From assembly GCA_002347685.1 (NCBI GenBank), contig DDWS01000066.1:116360-180359 (forward strand): a stretch of 64,000 bases of DNA, written 5' to 3'. The notes beneath the pieces are model-generated. The model was not told where the DNA came from, did no database searches, and saw only the letters and a list, made by a program, of their open reading frames with translations. The stretch's first letter is position 1. Each line of letters begins with the position of its first letter. Below are positions 11,474 to 19,492 of the stretch, in pieces. Source of the stretch: Syntrophaceae bacterium UBA2280 (GTDB lineage Bacteria; Desulfobacterota; Syntrophia; Syntrophales; Smithellaceae). The position numbers were made by a program, and so were the translations under genes.

Positions 11474-11501
11474 ACTCTACCACACAACCGCTTAAAATCA
11501 A
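11474..11501 (-). promoter_or_regulatory. Sigma-70-type promoter of metK
   Basis: On the minus strand TTGATT (11501-11496) is separated by 16 bases from TAGAGT (11479-11474). Predicted transcription would begin near 11467, at the 5' edge of the riboswitch core. TAGAG of the -10 region can also pair with CTCTA downstream of P1, but it would be upstream of the transcript start. Inferred from sequence only. Confidence 0.5.
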
Positions 11502-11768
11502 GAGAAATAATTGTGTTTCGGTCTTTTAGCAGGCAAAAATAGATGGATACAAGACAATAGTGTCTTTTTTTGGCATGATTAGTGCAAAACTACAAACTCG
11601 CAAAGGAAGCAAGGTAATGCGGGAAATAATGATCCAATTCAGGCTGATGACAGGAAATTAATACCTACGCCGGGAATAATAGTCCGGCATTTCAGAGGGG
11701 GCGTTTTTTTAGCTTACAAACAACATTATTATATTCATCGTACAGCAAATCACGCGGAGGGCGGAATA

Positions 11769-12278
11769 ATGGAAGCGAAAAAGATTTCAGAAAGGCAACT
11801 CACCGAGTTTTATGAGACAGCAAGACAATCCTTCGTCGCCAAGATGAAGACGGAAGACGATGAGCGATCCAATTTAAAATTCAGAATCGCGGCTTTCGTC
11901 ATTCAAGAACTGTCTCATTCCACCCCTTCGTGGTTTCAAGGCTATTTTCTTTCAAGCATCCCCGGTTATGAAATGGATACAGATATTGAAGACCAGGATG
12001 TGGCCGGCGTGGAAAACGCATTTCACGATGCCATTGCCGCCTATTTGATAAAACTGGAATCTGAAGTTGATTATGTGAAAGAGATATTTTCCCGTTTCAC
12101 GAAAGATGGGGGAAAAAAGGATTACTGGAAACCCATTTTAGCGGATGCATTTCTTATCGTGGGCATCTACTTTGCGCCATTATCGGAATCCTGGATTCAT
12201 CAACGCAACCTCGGGGGAAAGCATACGAAAAATACGGCGCGCCCCGTACGCCCGGATCATGCGTTCATTTTTGGTTAA
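11769..12278 (+). CDS. Hypothetical protein, orphan
   Basis: A 169-residue frame starting with ATG after a good ribosome-binding site (GGAGGG at 11756-11761). The protein is rich in charged residues at the start, then mildly hydrophobic (LADAFLIVGIYFAPL near residue 130). No family is recognised. The last 25 residues are basic and His-rich and look unlike the rest, so a frameshift near the end is possible. It stands alone between metK and a hydrolase gene. The 278 bases upstream hold no other gene I can support. Confidence 0.5.
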   Translation: MEAKKISERQLTEFYETARQSFVAKMKTEDDERSNLKFRIAAFVIQELSHSTPSWFQGYFLSSIPGYEMDTDIEDQDVAGVENAFHDAIAAYLIKLESEVDYVKEIFSRFTKDGGKKDYWKPILADAFLIVGIYFAPLSESWIHQRNLGGKHTKNTARPVRPDHAFIFG

Positions 12279-12543
12279 GCTAAGCTTTGGCCCCGAAAGA
12301 CCCTCTCGGATTGCATGTGAATCGGCAAGTCATGACGAAACACCATTCTCCACCGGGGAGCCCGCCCGGCGATCATCCCGGAAGATCATGAACTATCATT
12401 TCTTCCCCTATTTGCTCCTCATCTTTCATTGATACGGTTTTCAATTGACCCTCTTTTTTCTTAGCTGAGTTCTATAAAAGAGAGGCCCGAGCCACATTAC
12501 TCACAACAGATTATCTGCATAATATATAGTTATAGTTATTATA
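12279..12543. other. Gene-free spacer, AT-rich at its 3' side
   Basis: Together with the promoter below this forms a 413-base stretch without a convincing gene. A 95-codon frame in it overlaps the previous gene out of phase and shows no family signal. The 3' half is AT-rich and leads into the promoter at 12544. Confidence 0.5.
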
Positions 12544-12572
12544 TTGACATATTTTCACACATTATCTATACA
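12544..12572 (+). promoter_or_regulatory. Near-consensus sigma-70 promoter
   Basis: TTGACA (12544-12549), a 17-base spacer, and TATACA (12567-12572) in an AT-rich stretch. It reads toward the alpha/beta hydrolase gene at 12692, leaving a leader of about 110 bases. Confidence 0.7.
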
Positions 12573-12691
12573 TATTTAAACATATTCAGAGTGTTTATTG
12601 GATTCCATCAGGGCTCGACGCCGATGACAACAAGACAAGATGATCGCCATCTGACTTTGGAGCACTTCATGAAGCAGGAGTTTTCGATTCT

Positions 12692-13543
12692 ATGAACGCA
12701 GACTTGGTATCGGTTAAGACGATTGACGACGTAATCCTTCACGGCGCCTTCTATGAAGGGGTCCCTGAAAACCCAACCGTTCTGCTGATGCACGGATCGC
12801 AGATGAATTTTTACACGGGCCTGGGTTCATCCTTGCCGCCGATACTGGCCGGTCTGGGTATCAATTGCCTTACGGCCAATTTTCGCGGGCATGATATGAC
12901 GTCGGCTCCAGATGGTTACAGCAGAAAAATGATCGGATCGCTGTACGATAACTTTCAGGATTGCGTTTTGGATATCTCGGCACTGCTTTCTTTTATCAGT
13001 GACCGGGGACATGGAAAGGTTTTTTTGCTGGGGCACAGCCAGGGCGCTTTCAAAATCCTATACGCCCAGCGAACATTGCGCGATCGAAGGGTCAAGGGGG
13101 TGGCACTGATCAGCCCGCCTCCCTCAGCGGCGGACATGACCATGTTCATGATTGGCCGCAAGGAATTTGATCGGGCCCTGTGCGAAGCCAGAGAAGCCAT
13201 CTTGAACAACAACCCTTCTCACTTGATCGTTTCTCCTGCACGGGGCAATATGCCGTTTATTTTCTCGGCACAGACCTATGTCTCTTTTTGTGATTCCGAT
13301 ATTCCCGTTGACGCGCGTTATTTGTGCCGGGATTTAACGGAGCCTCTTTTGGTCACCAGGGGCGAAATGGATCTTCCACCCATTTCGAAGGCGCTCATAG
13401 AAGCTATCCGGGACAATTACCCCCGCCCTGATCTTTGCAGGCTCGCGGAGCTGCCGGATGCCTCGCACTTTTATGACGGACAGGAGGACGCACTGGCACG
13501 GCTGGTAATGAATTGGATGACGACATGCATAAGCCAGGCGTGA
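12692..13543 (+). CDS. Alpha/beta hydrolase
   Basis: Serine hydrolase of 283 residues with an alpha/beta fold. The oxyanion segment LLMHGSQ, the nucleophile elbow GHSQG (catalytic Ser), an acid candidate in VTRGEMDLPP and the His in DASHFYDG are all visible in order. No signal peptide is seen, so it is probably cytoplasmic. GCAGGAG precedes the ATG. Substrate unknown. An SDR gene follows after 116 bases and could be co-transcribed from the promoter at 12544. Confidence 0.85.
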   Translation: MNADLVSVKTIDDVILHGAFYEGVPENPTVLLMHGSQMNFYTGLGSSLPPILAGLGINCLTANFRGHDMTSAPDGYSRKMIGSLYDNFQDCVLDISALLSFISDRGHGKVFLLGHSQGAFKILYAQRTLRDRRVKGVALISPPPSAADMTMFMIGRKEFDRALCEAREAILNNNPSHLIVSPARGNMPFIFSAQTYVSFCDSDIPVDARYLCRDLTEPLLVTRGEMDLPPISKALIEAIRDNYPRPDLCRLAELPDASHFYDGQEDALARLVMNWMTTCISQA

Positions 13544-13659
13544 TCCCTCCTGCCTGGAACAACTGCCCGGCGGTAGAGGACGGCTTTTGACATTCATGAA
13601 TCCCAAAATAAATAACAATTTGAAATGCAAATTTTTAGAAACAGGAGGCAATTTGAGTC

Positions 13660-14463
13660 ATGAAAAAAAGTGGAAACGGGCGTCTGGAAGGTAAAGTGGC
13701 CATCATTACCGGAGCCGCCGACGGCATCGGCCGTGCGTCGGCTGTGCTTTTCTCCCGGGAAGGGGCGAAACTGGTTTTAGCCGACATCAATGAGAAAGGC
13801 CTGGAAGAAACCGCAGCGCTTGTAAAAAAGGAACAAGCAGAGGTTGTCTGCAAACCGACAGACGTCTCGAAGGAAAGCGATGTCGAGGCATTGATTCATC
13901 TTGCCGTCAACACCCACGGGCAGATTGACATCGTATGCAACAATGCCGGCATTACGGGACAATATTTCACGCTCGACCAGGAATCCGGGGATGATTGGCA
14001 GAAAGTGTACGCGGTAAATGTCCTCGGTGCGGTTTATACGATCAAGCATGCCGCCAAACATATGCAGGCCCGAAAATCCGGCGCCATCGTCAACACAGCC
14101 TCTGTCGCCGGGATACGCGCCGGCGCCGGAACAAACGCATACAGCGCCAGCAAGGCCGCGGTCATTAATTTAACACAGACGACAGCCTGTGATCTGGGTG
14201 CTTATAACATTCGCGTCAATGCCGTTTGTCCGGGATTGATCGAAACGGGCATGACCCGTCCTGTCTTTGATCTGGCCCGCGAGAGAGGAAAGGAAGAAAA
14301 GCTGGGCAGCCGCTGCGAGCTGAGGCGCTTCGGCCGTCCTGAAGAAGTGGCCCGGGCCATTTGTTTCCTGGCCAGCGACGAGGCAAGCTACATCACGGGA
14401 CAGGCGCTGCCGGTGGACGGCGGCAACACGGCGTCGCTGAATCTACCGGGCATGAAATTCTGA
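13660..14463 (+). CDS. SDR family NAD(P)-dependent oxidoreductase
   Basis: Classical short-chain dehydrogenase of 267 residues. The glycine-rich cofactor loop GAADGIG, NNAG, a Ser upstream of YSASK, and VNAVCPGLIETGM are visible. Asp after the second strand (LADIN) suggests NAD(H) preference. An AGGAGG ribosome-binding site precedes ATG at 13660. The substrate cannot be deduced; the ending GGNTASL resembles glucose/3-oxoacyl-type SDRs. Confidence 0.92.
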   Translation: MKKSGNGRLEGKVAIITGAADGIGRASAVLFSREGAKLVLADINEKGLEETAALVKKEQAEVVCKPTDVSKESDVEALIHLAVNTHGQIDIVCNNAGITGQYFTLDQESGDDWQKVYAVNVLGAVYTIKHAAKHMQARKSGAIVNTASVAGIRAGAGTNAYSASKAAVINLTQTTACDLGAYNIRVNAVCPGLIETGMTRPVFDLARERGKEEKLGSRCELRRFGRPEEVARAICFLASDEASYITGQALPVDGGNTASLNLPGMKF

Positions 14464-14519
14464 TTTCAGAAACCTCCATGATTAAGCAACGCCTCTTGTA
14501 TACACAAGTCTTTCAGCTG

Positions 14520-14556
14520 CATGTCACCCTGGTGCATTTCGCCCCGGGGTGACATG
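14520..14556. terminator. Inverted repeat between convergent genes
   Basis: CATGTCACCCTGG (14520-14532) is mirrored by CCGGGGTGACATG (14544-14556), a 13-base stem with one mismatch and an 11-base loop. It lies between the stop of the SDR gene and the stop of the convergent methyltransferase gene. The following T-tract is short, so it may be a bidirectional terminator or a stabilising stem. Confidence 0.55.
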
Positions 14557-14591
14557 TTTGCTCGTAACTGTCCGATTATTGTCACCAAGGT

Positions 14592-15359
14592 TTATTTTCC
14601 CGCGATCACCAGCATTTCATAATCATTTGTTGTTAACTTATCATTTCTGGAAAAAGCGCCCAGTTTTGCACCGAAGATATCTATCGTTTTAAAATTTAAC
14701 GATTTGAGAAGCCAGGTGATTTCTGACGGGACATAGTATCTTTCGTCACATTCAAGAGACTTTTTATTCCCGGAGTCATCGACAAATTCTGTAATGTTGT
14801 GGTCACGAAATGTCATCAGGTCAAATGTATTGTCTCTGTAAGTTGCCCCACCTTCTTTACTTTCTGCCGCCATAAATTCTTTGACGGAATGGAACAAAGG
14901 AAACAGCCCGCTTAAGGTTGTAAATATCATTTTCCCGTCGGGTTTCAATGCATGAGAAGCATTTTGAAGGATCTGAAAGTTCATTTCATCAGTCTCCATT
15001 AAAGGAAATCCACCTTCACACAGCATAATGACCAGATCAAATTCATTGATGAAATGAGGCGTTCTTGCATCGTGTTTTTGAAAATCAATTGTGAGCGACT
15101 TCGCGGCTGCTTTCTGTTTTGCGCATCGTAATTGTGATTCAGATAAATCGATGCCTGTAACTCTATAGCCCCGTTTCGATAATTCGATGGCATGCCTTCC
15201 CGTTCCACATCCAACATCAAGGATACGGGCTGCTTTGTTATAACTAATTTCTTTTTCTATGAAGTCACATTCACCGATGGTCCCCTGGGTAAAACATTCA
15301 GCATCATACGTTTCAGCATAATTTTTAAATAACTCCTCATACCATTGTGACATACTCAT
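14592..15359 (-). CDS. Class I SAM-dependent methyltransferase
   Basis: Methyltransferase of 255 residues. Motif I is ILDVGCGTGRHAIEL, followed by the acidic residue in TGIDLS, then FDLVIMLCEG and a post-motif strand KPDGKMIFTTL. No membrane segment is visible, and the substrate is unknown. It stands alone on the minus strand; codon use is more AT-rich than its neighbours, which could indicate recent acquisition. Confidence 0.9.
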   Translation of the reverse strand: MSMSQWYEELFKNYAETYDAECFTQGTIGECDFIEKEISYNKAARILDVGCGTGRHAIELSKRGYRVTGIDLSESQLRCAKQKAAAKSLTIDFQKHDARTPHFINEFDLVIMLCEGGFPLMETDEMNFQILQNASHALKPDGKMIFTTLSGLFPLFHSVKEFMAAESKEGGATYRDNTFDLMTFRDHNITEFVDDSGNKKSLECDERYYVPSEITWLLKSLNFKTIDIFGAKLGAFSRNDKLTTNDYEMLVIAGK

Positions 15360-15522
15360 TTCCTTTTTATGTTAGCTCATCACCGGCGCACAACAGCAGG
15401 CGGTTCGCTTTCTCGCTCACTGCCTTGTTTGAGTTTCCGTAACGTTGAAATCCCAACCGGGAAATGATGCCGAACCATCAATATCCCGCTGAGCCCCATG
15501 TTCTGAATCAATGATCACAGCC

Positions 15523-15557
15523 CCCGAACCTTAAACTTTCAACTTTAAACTCAAATA
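15523..15557. repeat. Degenerate heptamer tandem array
   Basis: Five consecutive 7-base units: CCCGAAC, CTTAAAC, TTTCAAC, TTTAAAC, TCAAATA. Four of them end in AAC. The array lies between the methyltransferase start and the stop of the HD-GYP gene. Similar period-7 arrays with other core words occur at 38166 and 39505. Confidence 0.6.
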
Positions 15558-15581
15558 TTGCTGAAGCGTTTCCCAAAGCCG

Positions 15582-17153
15582 TCACACATCGATCTGATGC
15601 AACGCCAGCTCCCGATAGGCATACTCCAGATAGATTTTTTCCTTCATGAACAGATCGAACAGATCCGCGTCGATGTGGTTTTCGGCGACCATCTGCTTGA
15701 GGATTACGAGCGCTTCGGTGAGCGTCTTGTCTTTTTTATAGGGCCTGTCGCACGCGGTAAGCGCTTCGAAAACATCCGCCAGGGCAATGATCCTGGCCTG
15801 CAGGGGAAGCGCATCCCCCTTAAGTCCCTGAGGATAACCGCTGCCGTCGAGTTTTTCGTGATGCGCGGCGGCGTACGCGGCAATGTTGCGCAATTTTCTC
15901 GGGAATGGCAGACTGTCGAGCATTTTGCGCGTGATGGCAGCATGATTGTTGATGATGCTTCTTTCTTCATTATTGAGCGTTCCGCGGCGGATGCTCAAAT
16001 TATAAATCTCGTCCTTGGTCAGCAAAGGCATCATCTGCGCGTTGGCGCTCCATTTTCGCTGCCCGATATTCTTGATCCGCTCAATCATTTCATCGGCGGT
16101 AAATTCACTGCCGTTATTGATCCGCACCAGAAACTGATATTCCTCATCGAGTGCCTGAAGCTCCCTGGCGACATCTTCCGGCGAAAAACCGGCACGGTTT
16201 TGCCGCGCTTCGTGCATGGCCATCTGATATTCCCTTTTGAGCACTTCAAAACGGGTTTTGATGTCTCCGATGCGGTCGTAAACCTTTTCGAGCTTTGTGG
16301 ATTTGTCGACCACATGCTCCGGCGTGGTGATTTTTCCGACATCATGCAGCCAGGCAGCCATCCGCAGCTCCTGGATTTCGTCTTTGGAAAAACTCACCTG
16401 CGCGAAATGCCCGTCACTTACAGCGTTGATTTTTTCGGCGATCCTCATGGTCAGGTCGGCCACGCGACGCACATGCCCGCCTGTGTATGGAGACTTTTCG
16501 TCAATGGCTGTGGCAATGGTTTGGATAAAGGAGTCCAGCAGATTTTCCAGATCGGCAATCAGCAGATTGTTTGTCAGGGCTACCGCCGCTTGCGAGGCCA
16601 AAGCCTCGGCCATCCTTTGCGCCTGTACGGAAAAAGAAATCCCTTCGCCTGTTTTTTCATCCCCGGCGTTCAGAAGCTGAAGCACGCCGATGATGTCGCT
16701 GTCATGATTGCGCATCGGGACCACCAGCATGGAGCGCGACCGATAGCCCGTTTCCCGGTCGAACCTCCTGGTTCCCTCAAAGTTAAACCCTTCGGCATGA
16801 TACACGTCGGGGATATTAACCGTCTCGGACGTCAACGCCGCGTAAGCGGATACGTTGGTATGGTTGGGTAAACCGTCCTCGTTGGCAAGCGCCACCGGCG
16901 GCCAGGTCATTTTCGAGCCCGCGCCGCCCATATTCAGCCCCAGCGAGGCGTTTTGAACGAACGCAAATTCAAGTTCCGTTGCATCATCAGACATCACGTA
17001 CAGCGTTCCGCCATCTGCGTGCGTGATCGCCCGCGCTTCGGTCAGGATGGTTTCCAGCAGACGATCGATATTCTTTTCCGCGGAAAGCGCCACGCCGATA
17101 TCGATTAAACGTCTGACGTGATCCGCATCAATGGTCATTTTACTATTGCTCAT
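15582..17153 (-). CDS. GAF and HD-GYP domain protein, probable c-di-GMP phosphodiesterase
   Basis: Signalling protein of about 523 residues. A GAF sensor domain occupies roughly residues 30-175, then a linker leads to a split HD-GYP domain: WLHDVGK near residue 245 and, after a long insert, HHEKLDGSGYP near residue 415. HD-GYP domains hydrolyse cyclic di-GMP; all metal ligands I can identify seem present. I prefer ATG at 17153; the frame is open to a GTG at 17168. nrdG ends 10-25 bases upstream on the same strand, so they may share a transcript. Confidence 0.88.
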   Translation of the reverse strand: MSNSKMTIDADHVRRLIDIGVALSAEKNIDRLLETILTEARAITHADGGTLYVMSDDATELEFAFVQNASLGLNMGGAGSKMTWPPVALANEDGLPNHTNVSAYAALTSETVNIPDVYHAEGFNFEGTRRFDRETGYRSRSMLVVPMRNHDSDIIGVLQLLNAGDEKTGEGISFSVQAQRMAEALASQAAVALTNNLLIADLENLLDSFIQTIATAIDEKSPYTGGHVRRVADLTMRIAEKINAVSDGHFAQVSFSKDEIQELRMAAWLHDVGKITTPEHVVDKSTKLEKVYDRIGDIKTRFEVLKREYQMAMHEARQNRAGFSPEDVARELQALDEEYQFLVRINNGSEFTADEMIERIKNIGQRKWSANAQMMPLLTKDEIYNLSIRRGTLNNEERSIINNHAAITRKMLDSLPFPRKLRNIAAYAAAHHEKLDGSGYPQGLKGDALPLQARIIALADVFEALTACDRPYKKDKTLTEALVILKQMVAENHIDADLFDLFMKEKIYLEYAYRELALHQIDV

Positions 17154-17177
17154 GTTCCTTGTGGGCACCTCCCGCGC

Positions 17178-17867
17178 TTATCGGATAATGACGTGATCAA
17201 TGTCCTTTTCCAGCGTCTTTTTTATTTTCAGCAACACTTCATCCGGCCATGTTGTTTCTTTTAGGAATTTACGATCCAGCGGCTTTGTCGGCCGATATTT
17301 CTGCAGGATATAGCGCTTCGCGCCCCGAATATCGCCGGCGATTGCCAAGAGATCCGTCTCGGTCAGCTGCGATTGCACGATCGTCGTGCGGAATTCATGC
17401 GCGATGTTCGATGCGAGAATCATGCGGACGCTTCCTGAGATGCTTTCTGTATCCACGGGGGCGTTGACAATCAGCGCGTATTTATCCGGCGGCGCTTTCA
17501 CATCCATTGCGATATAATCGATGAGTTTTTCTTTGAAGAGAGAAGTGATGACATCCGGCCGCGTGCCGTTGGTATCGATCTTTATGGCAAAACCCAGCTT
17601 GCGGATTTGTTTTATGAAAGGAATTAAATCGGCCTGACAGGAAGGCTCCCCGCCTGTGAGCGTTACCGCGTCGAGTTTGCCCTGACGTTTGTTTAAAAAT
17701 TCCAGAATGTCTTTTTCAGGCAGGCAGGGCTGAAACTGCTCTGGGTCCACCAGTTCCGGATTGTGGCAATAAGAACATCGGAAATTGCAGCCTTGCGTAA
17801 AAACAATGGCGCTGATTTTTCCCGGATAATCAATCAGGGAGACTCTCTGCAAACCGCCTATTTTCAT
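17178..17867 (-). CDS. nrdG: Anaerobic ribonucleotide reductase activating protein (radical SAM)
   Basis: Radical-SAM activase that installs the glycyl radical on NrdD. The cluster motif CNFRCSYC is near the N terminus, followed by TLTGGEPS. I start at ATG 17867 (MKIGGLQRVSLIDYPG), where family similarity begins. A longer frame from 17891 starts inside the palindrome at the end of the IscB element and probably arose from that insertion. The partner nrdD lies 1.6 kb upstream on the same strand, separated by the element. About 229 residues. Confidence 0.92.
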   Translation of the reverse strand: MKIGGLQRVSLIDYPGKISAIVFTQGCNFRCSYCHNPELVDPEQFQPCLPEKDILEFLNKRQGKLDAVTLTGGEPSCQADLIPFIKQIRKLGFAIKIDTNGTRPDVITSLFKEKLIDYIAMDVKAPPDKYALIVNAPVDTESISGSVRMILASNIAHEFRTTIVQSQLTETDLLAIAGDIRGAKRYILQKYRPTKPLDRKFLKETTWPDEVLLKIKKTLEKDIDHVIIR

Positions 17868-17875
17868 CTTTCTTT

Positions 17876-17915
17876 GGCAAGGAGACCCCATCCGAGAGGG
17901 TGGGGAGGAATTGCC
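17876..17915 (-). repeat. Imperfect palindrome, probable right end of IscB element
   Basis: Read on the minus strand, GGCAA (17915-17911) pairs with TTGCC (17880-17876), and inside it CCCCA (17905-17901) pairs with TGGGG (17890-17886). It starts 3 bases beyond the iscB stop and ends just before the nrdG ATG. Subterminal hairpins are typical of IS200/IS605-type ends. It could equally serve as a weak terminator. Confidence 0.5.
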
Positions 17916-17920
17916 AGCCT

Positions 17921-19138
17921 TTAAGCCGCTATCCTCTCTGTCCTTGCACTCTTCCTTTCGATTAAGAATGTATTGCCTCTTTCGAGACGGTTAATTTCTT
18001 TTACGTTAGCGGAAGCGTGAACCTTTGTGCCGTCAAGAAGGCGAAGATCAAAATAACCTGTGCTTCTCCGGCCAAACACGAAACATTCCTTCCCTTGAAA
18101 CGATACTTTGTCGTATCGCTGGAACCCCTTAACGAACCGTGGGGCTGTATTTCTGATATGGCTGCGCTCTCCCTTGAACAGCTTCCGGTTGCACTTCCGC
18201 ACCTGTTTGATCCTGAACGGATCGACTCTTTTCTGAGAAGTCCCACCGGCAATGGCATAGGCATCGTTGATGTGCGACTTGGCTAATCCGAGGGCTATCC
18301 GGTTCGTCTTGGTGATATACCCGTAAGTATGATCCGCGCCGGTTTCGTTGACCAGTCGCCAGCGCACCATCGACACGAAAGTTTCCGCCTTGAACCCGTT
18401 GCTCCGCTTGATGATGAGATCCAGCAACCCTTTGTGGTGCTTGTCGTGGCAGGACTCGCAAAGCGTGATCAGATTATCCGGGCGATTGCCGCCTGTTTTT
18501 CTTCCTTCAATGTGGTGGACATTCAATATTTTGTCCTTGCGGGAGCATTTTGGGGCCTGGCACCTATGCCCGTCCCGATAAAGGACGTATTCCCGAACAT
18601 TCCAAAACCCGGCTTGATCGCCATTCTGGTATCCGCAGCCTTCGATTGACGGATTCTTGATCTTCTGGATGTTAAATGCAGCGACTTCGATAATTACCCT
18701 GCTGACAGGCAGGATGGATTTTATCCCGGCAATCAACTTCTTGTGGCTGTCCAGTTTGTGCTGAATGGAAGGGGCAAGCCAGCCTTCCGGTTTCCTTCGG
18801 TTATCGAAACGCGGCTGCCGATACCACGTTTTACGGTTTCGTCTGTTTCTTCGGAACATTCGCCGTTCACTGTTCAGATCGACCAAATCCTTCCGAAGTT
18901 CCACGTCTGCCGCGTAAACCTCAGCCGTATTCGTGACAGCGGAAAGCCCCACATGGGTAAACCCGCTATCCACGCCCAGCGCCACAGGTTGAACGTATCC
19001 GCTACTGCCGTGGATAAGCCGGACGACAAAAGGCGTTCGCTTCACCACCGCCGCTTTGCCCGCCGATAAAAGCATCCTTGCCTTGCGCGAAGAACACGGC
19101 ATCAGCGGGCGACCATTCTTGTTCAACACATAAACCAT
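17921..19138 (-). CDS. iscB: RNA-guided nickase/endonuclease IscB
   Basis: IscB, the RNA-guided DNA endonuclease ancestral to Cas9, 405 residues from ATG 19138 (GGAGG just upstream). Domains in order: PLMP domain (residues 1-42, NKNGRPLMPC), RuvC-I with Asp57 (ALGVDSG), Arg-rich bridge helix (92-115), RuvC-II with Glu151 (VIIEVAAFN), HNH with CxxxxC zinc pair, His208-His209 and CESCHDKHH, and RuvC-III with His289 and Asp292 (SHINDAY). A C-terminal domain follows. All catalytic residues are present, so both strands could be cut. A longer frame to 19279 runs through the RNA gene and is not the protein start. Confidence 0.93.
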   Translation of the reverse strand: MVYVLNKNGRPLMPCSSRKARMLLSAGKAAVVKRTPFVVRLIHGSSGYVQPVALGVDSGFTHVGLSAVTNTAEVYAADVELRKDLVDLNSERRMFRRNRRNRKTWYRQPRFDNRRKPEGWLAPSIQHKLDSHKKLIAGIKSILPVSRVIIEVAAFNIQKIKNPSIEGCGYQNGDQAGFWNVREYVLYRDGHRCQAPKCSRKDKILNVHHIEGRKTGGNRPDNLITLCESCHDKHHKGLLDLIIKRSNGFKAETFVSMVRWRLVNETGADHTYGYITKTNRIALGLAKSHINDAYAIAGGTSQKRVDPFRIKQVRKCNRKLFKGERSHIRNTAPRFVKGFQRYDKVSFQGKECFVFGRRSTGYFDLRLLDGTKVHASANVKEINRLERGNTFLIERKSARTERIAA

Positions 19139-19164
19139 GTCCTTCCTCCTTTCCACAAATTTGT

Positions 19165-19436
19165 GCCGGTTAAAAAAGAACCGGCCAGCCTTACTCAGGC
19201 TGTAAGCGCCGCATCGGGGTTGTTGGAGTGGCTTGTCATGCCGGCAACACCGTCCCTGCCTCTCAGGACTTTTAATCACCGGCGACAGAGCCTGGAGCGT
19301 GCGGAATACCCCAAGGTGTCATGACCATACCAACTGCTGCTTTCTCAAGCCCCCTTGTCAACCAGGGCCTTTACAGGCCCCTCCCGTGAGGAAGGGGTAG
19401 TTGACCGATCCATCTTCTTCAACACGACGACCCTTG
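19165..19436 (-). ncRNA. Omega RNA (HEARO RNA) of iscB, with 5' guide
   Basis: The space between nrdD and iscB has the layout of an IscB-associated guide RNA. On the minus strand a stem GTCAAC (about 19402) / GTTGAC (about 19360) encloses two hairpins, CCCCTTCC/GGGAGGGG and GGGCC/GGCCC. Downstream lie GCCT/AGGC and a perfect GCCGGTT/AACCGGC hairpin (19185-19165). In this family the guide is the sequence just 5' of the scaffold, here about 19420-19403, coming from host flank. Structure is read by eye; limits are approximate. Confidence 0.7.
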
Positions 19437-19472
19437 AACCCTGGAACCCCGCGGTACGGAGTAGTCTTTCAT
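19419..19472 (-). CDS. Very short ORF between nrdD and the IscB element
   Basis: ATG at 19472 follows a strong GGAGGG site and reads 17 residues, MKDYSVPRGSRVQGSSC, then TGA. It starts 21 bases after the nrdD stop. It may be a real small peptide of the nrd operon, the 5' remnant of a gene cut by the insertion, or chance. No family recognised. Confidence 0.3.
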   Translation of the reverse strand: MKDYSVPRGSRVQGSSC

Positions 19473-19492
19473 GGTGATATGCCCTCCGCGAC

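Larger units (their letters stand above)
17876..19436 (-). mobile_element. IscB element (IS200/IS605-related, no tnpA)
   Basis: The unit comprises a 5' omega-RNA region, the iscB gene and a 3' palindrome, inserted between nrdD and nrdG. No transposase gene is in the window, so it would depend on one in trans or be domesticated. The exact ends are not defined by a repeat I can see; limits given are from the start of the RNA scaffold plus guide and the end of the 3' palindrome. Confidence 0.7.

Noticed and set aside
12145..12432. 95-codon frame after the orphan gene
   Set aside because: It overlaps the 169-residue gene out of phase and shows no motif or ribosome-binding site.
15558..16871. 437-codon frame opposite the HD-GYP gene
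   Set aside because: It is a mirror of the HD-GYP coding frame; motifs GAF and HD-GYP are on the minus strand.
19139..19279. N-terminal extension of IscB
   Set aside because: Residues lie in the structured RNA region; the PLMP domain starts at ATG 19138 after GGAGG.
19430..19447. CCTTGAAC/CCTGGAAC pair resembling the heptamer arrays
   Set aside because: Only two units, period 8 and not 7, so it is not grouped with the arrays.
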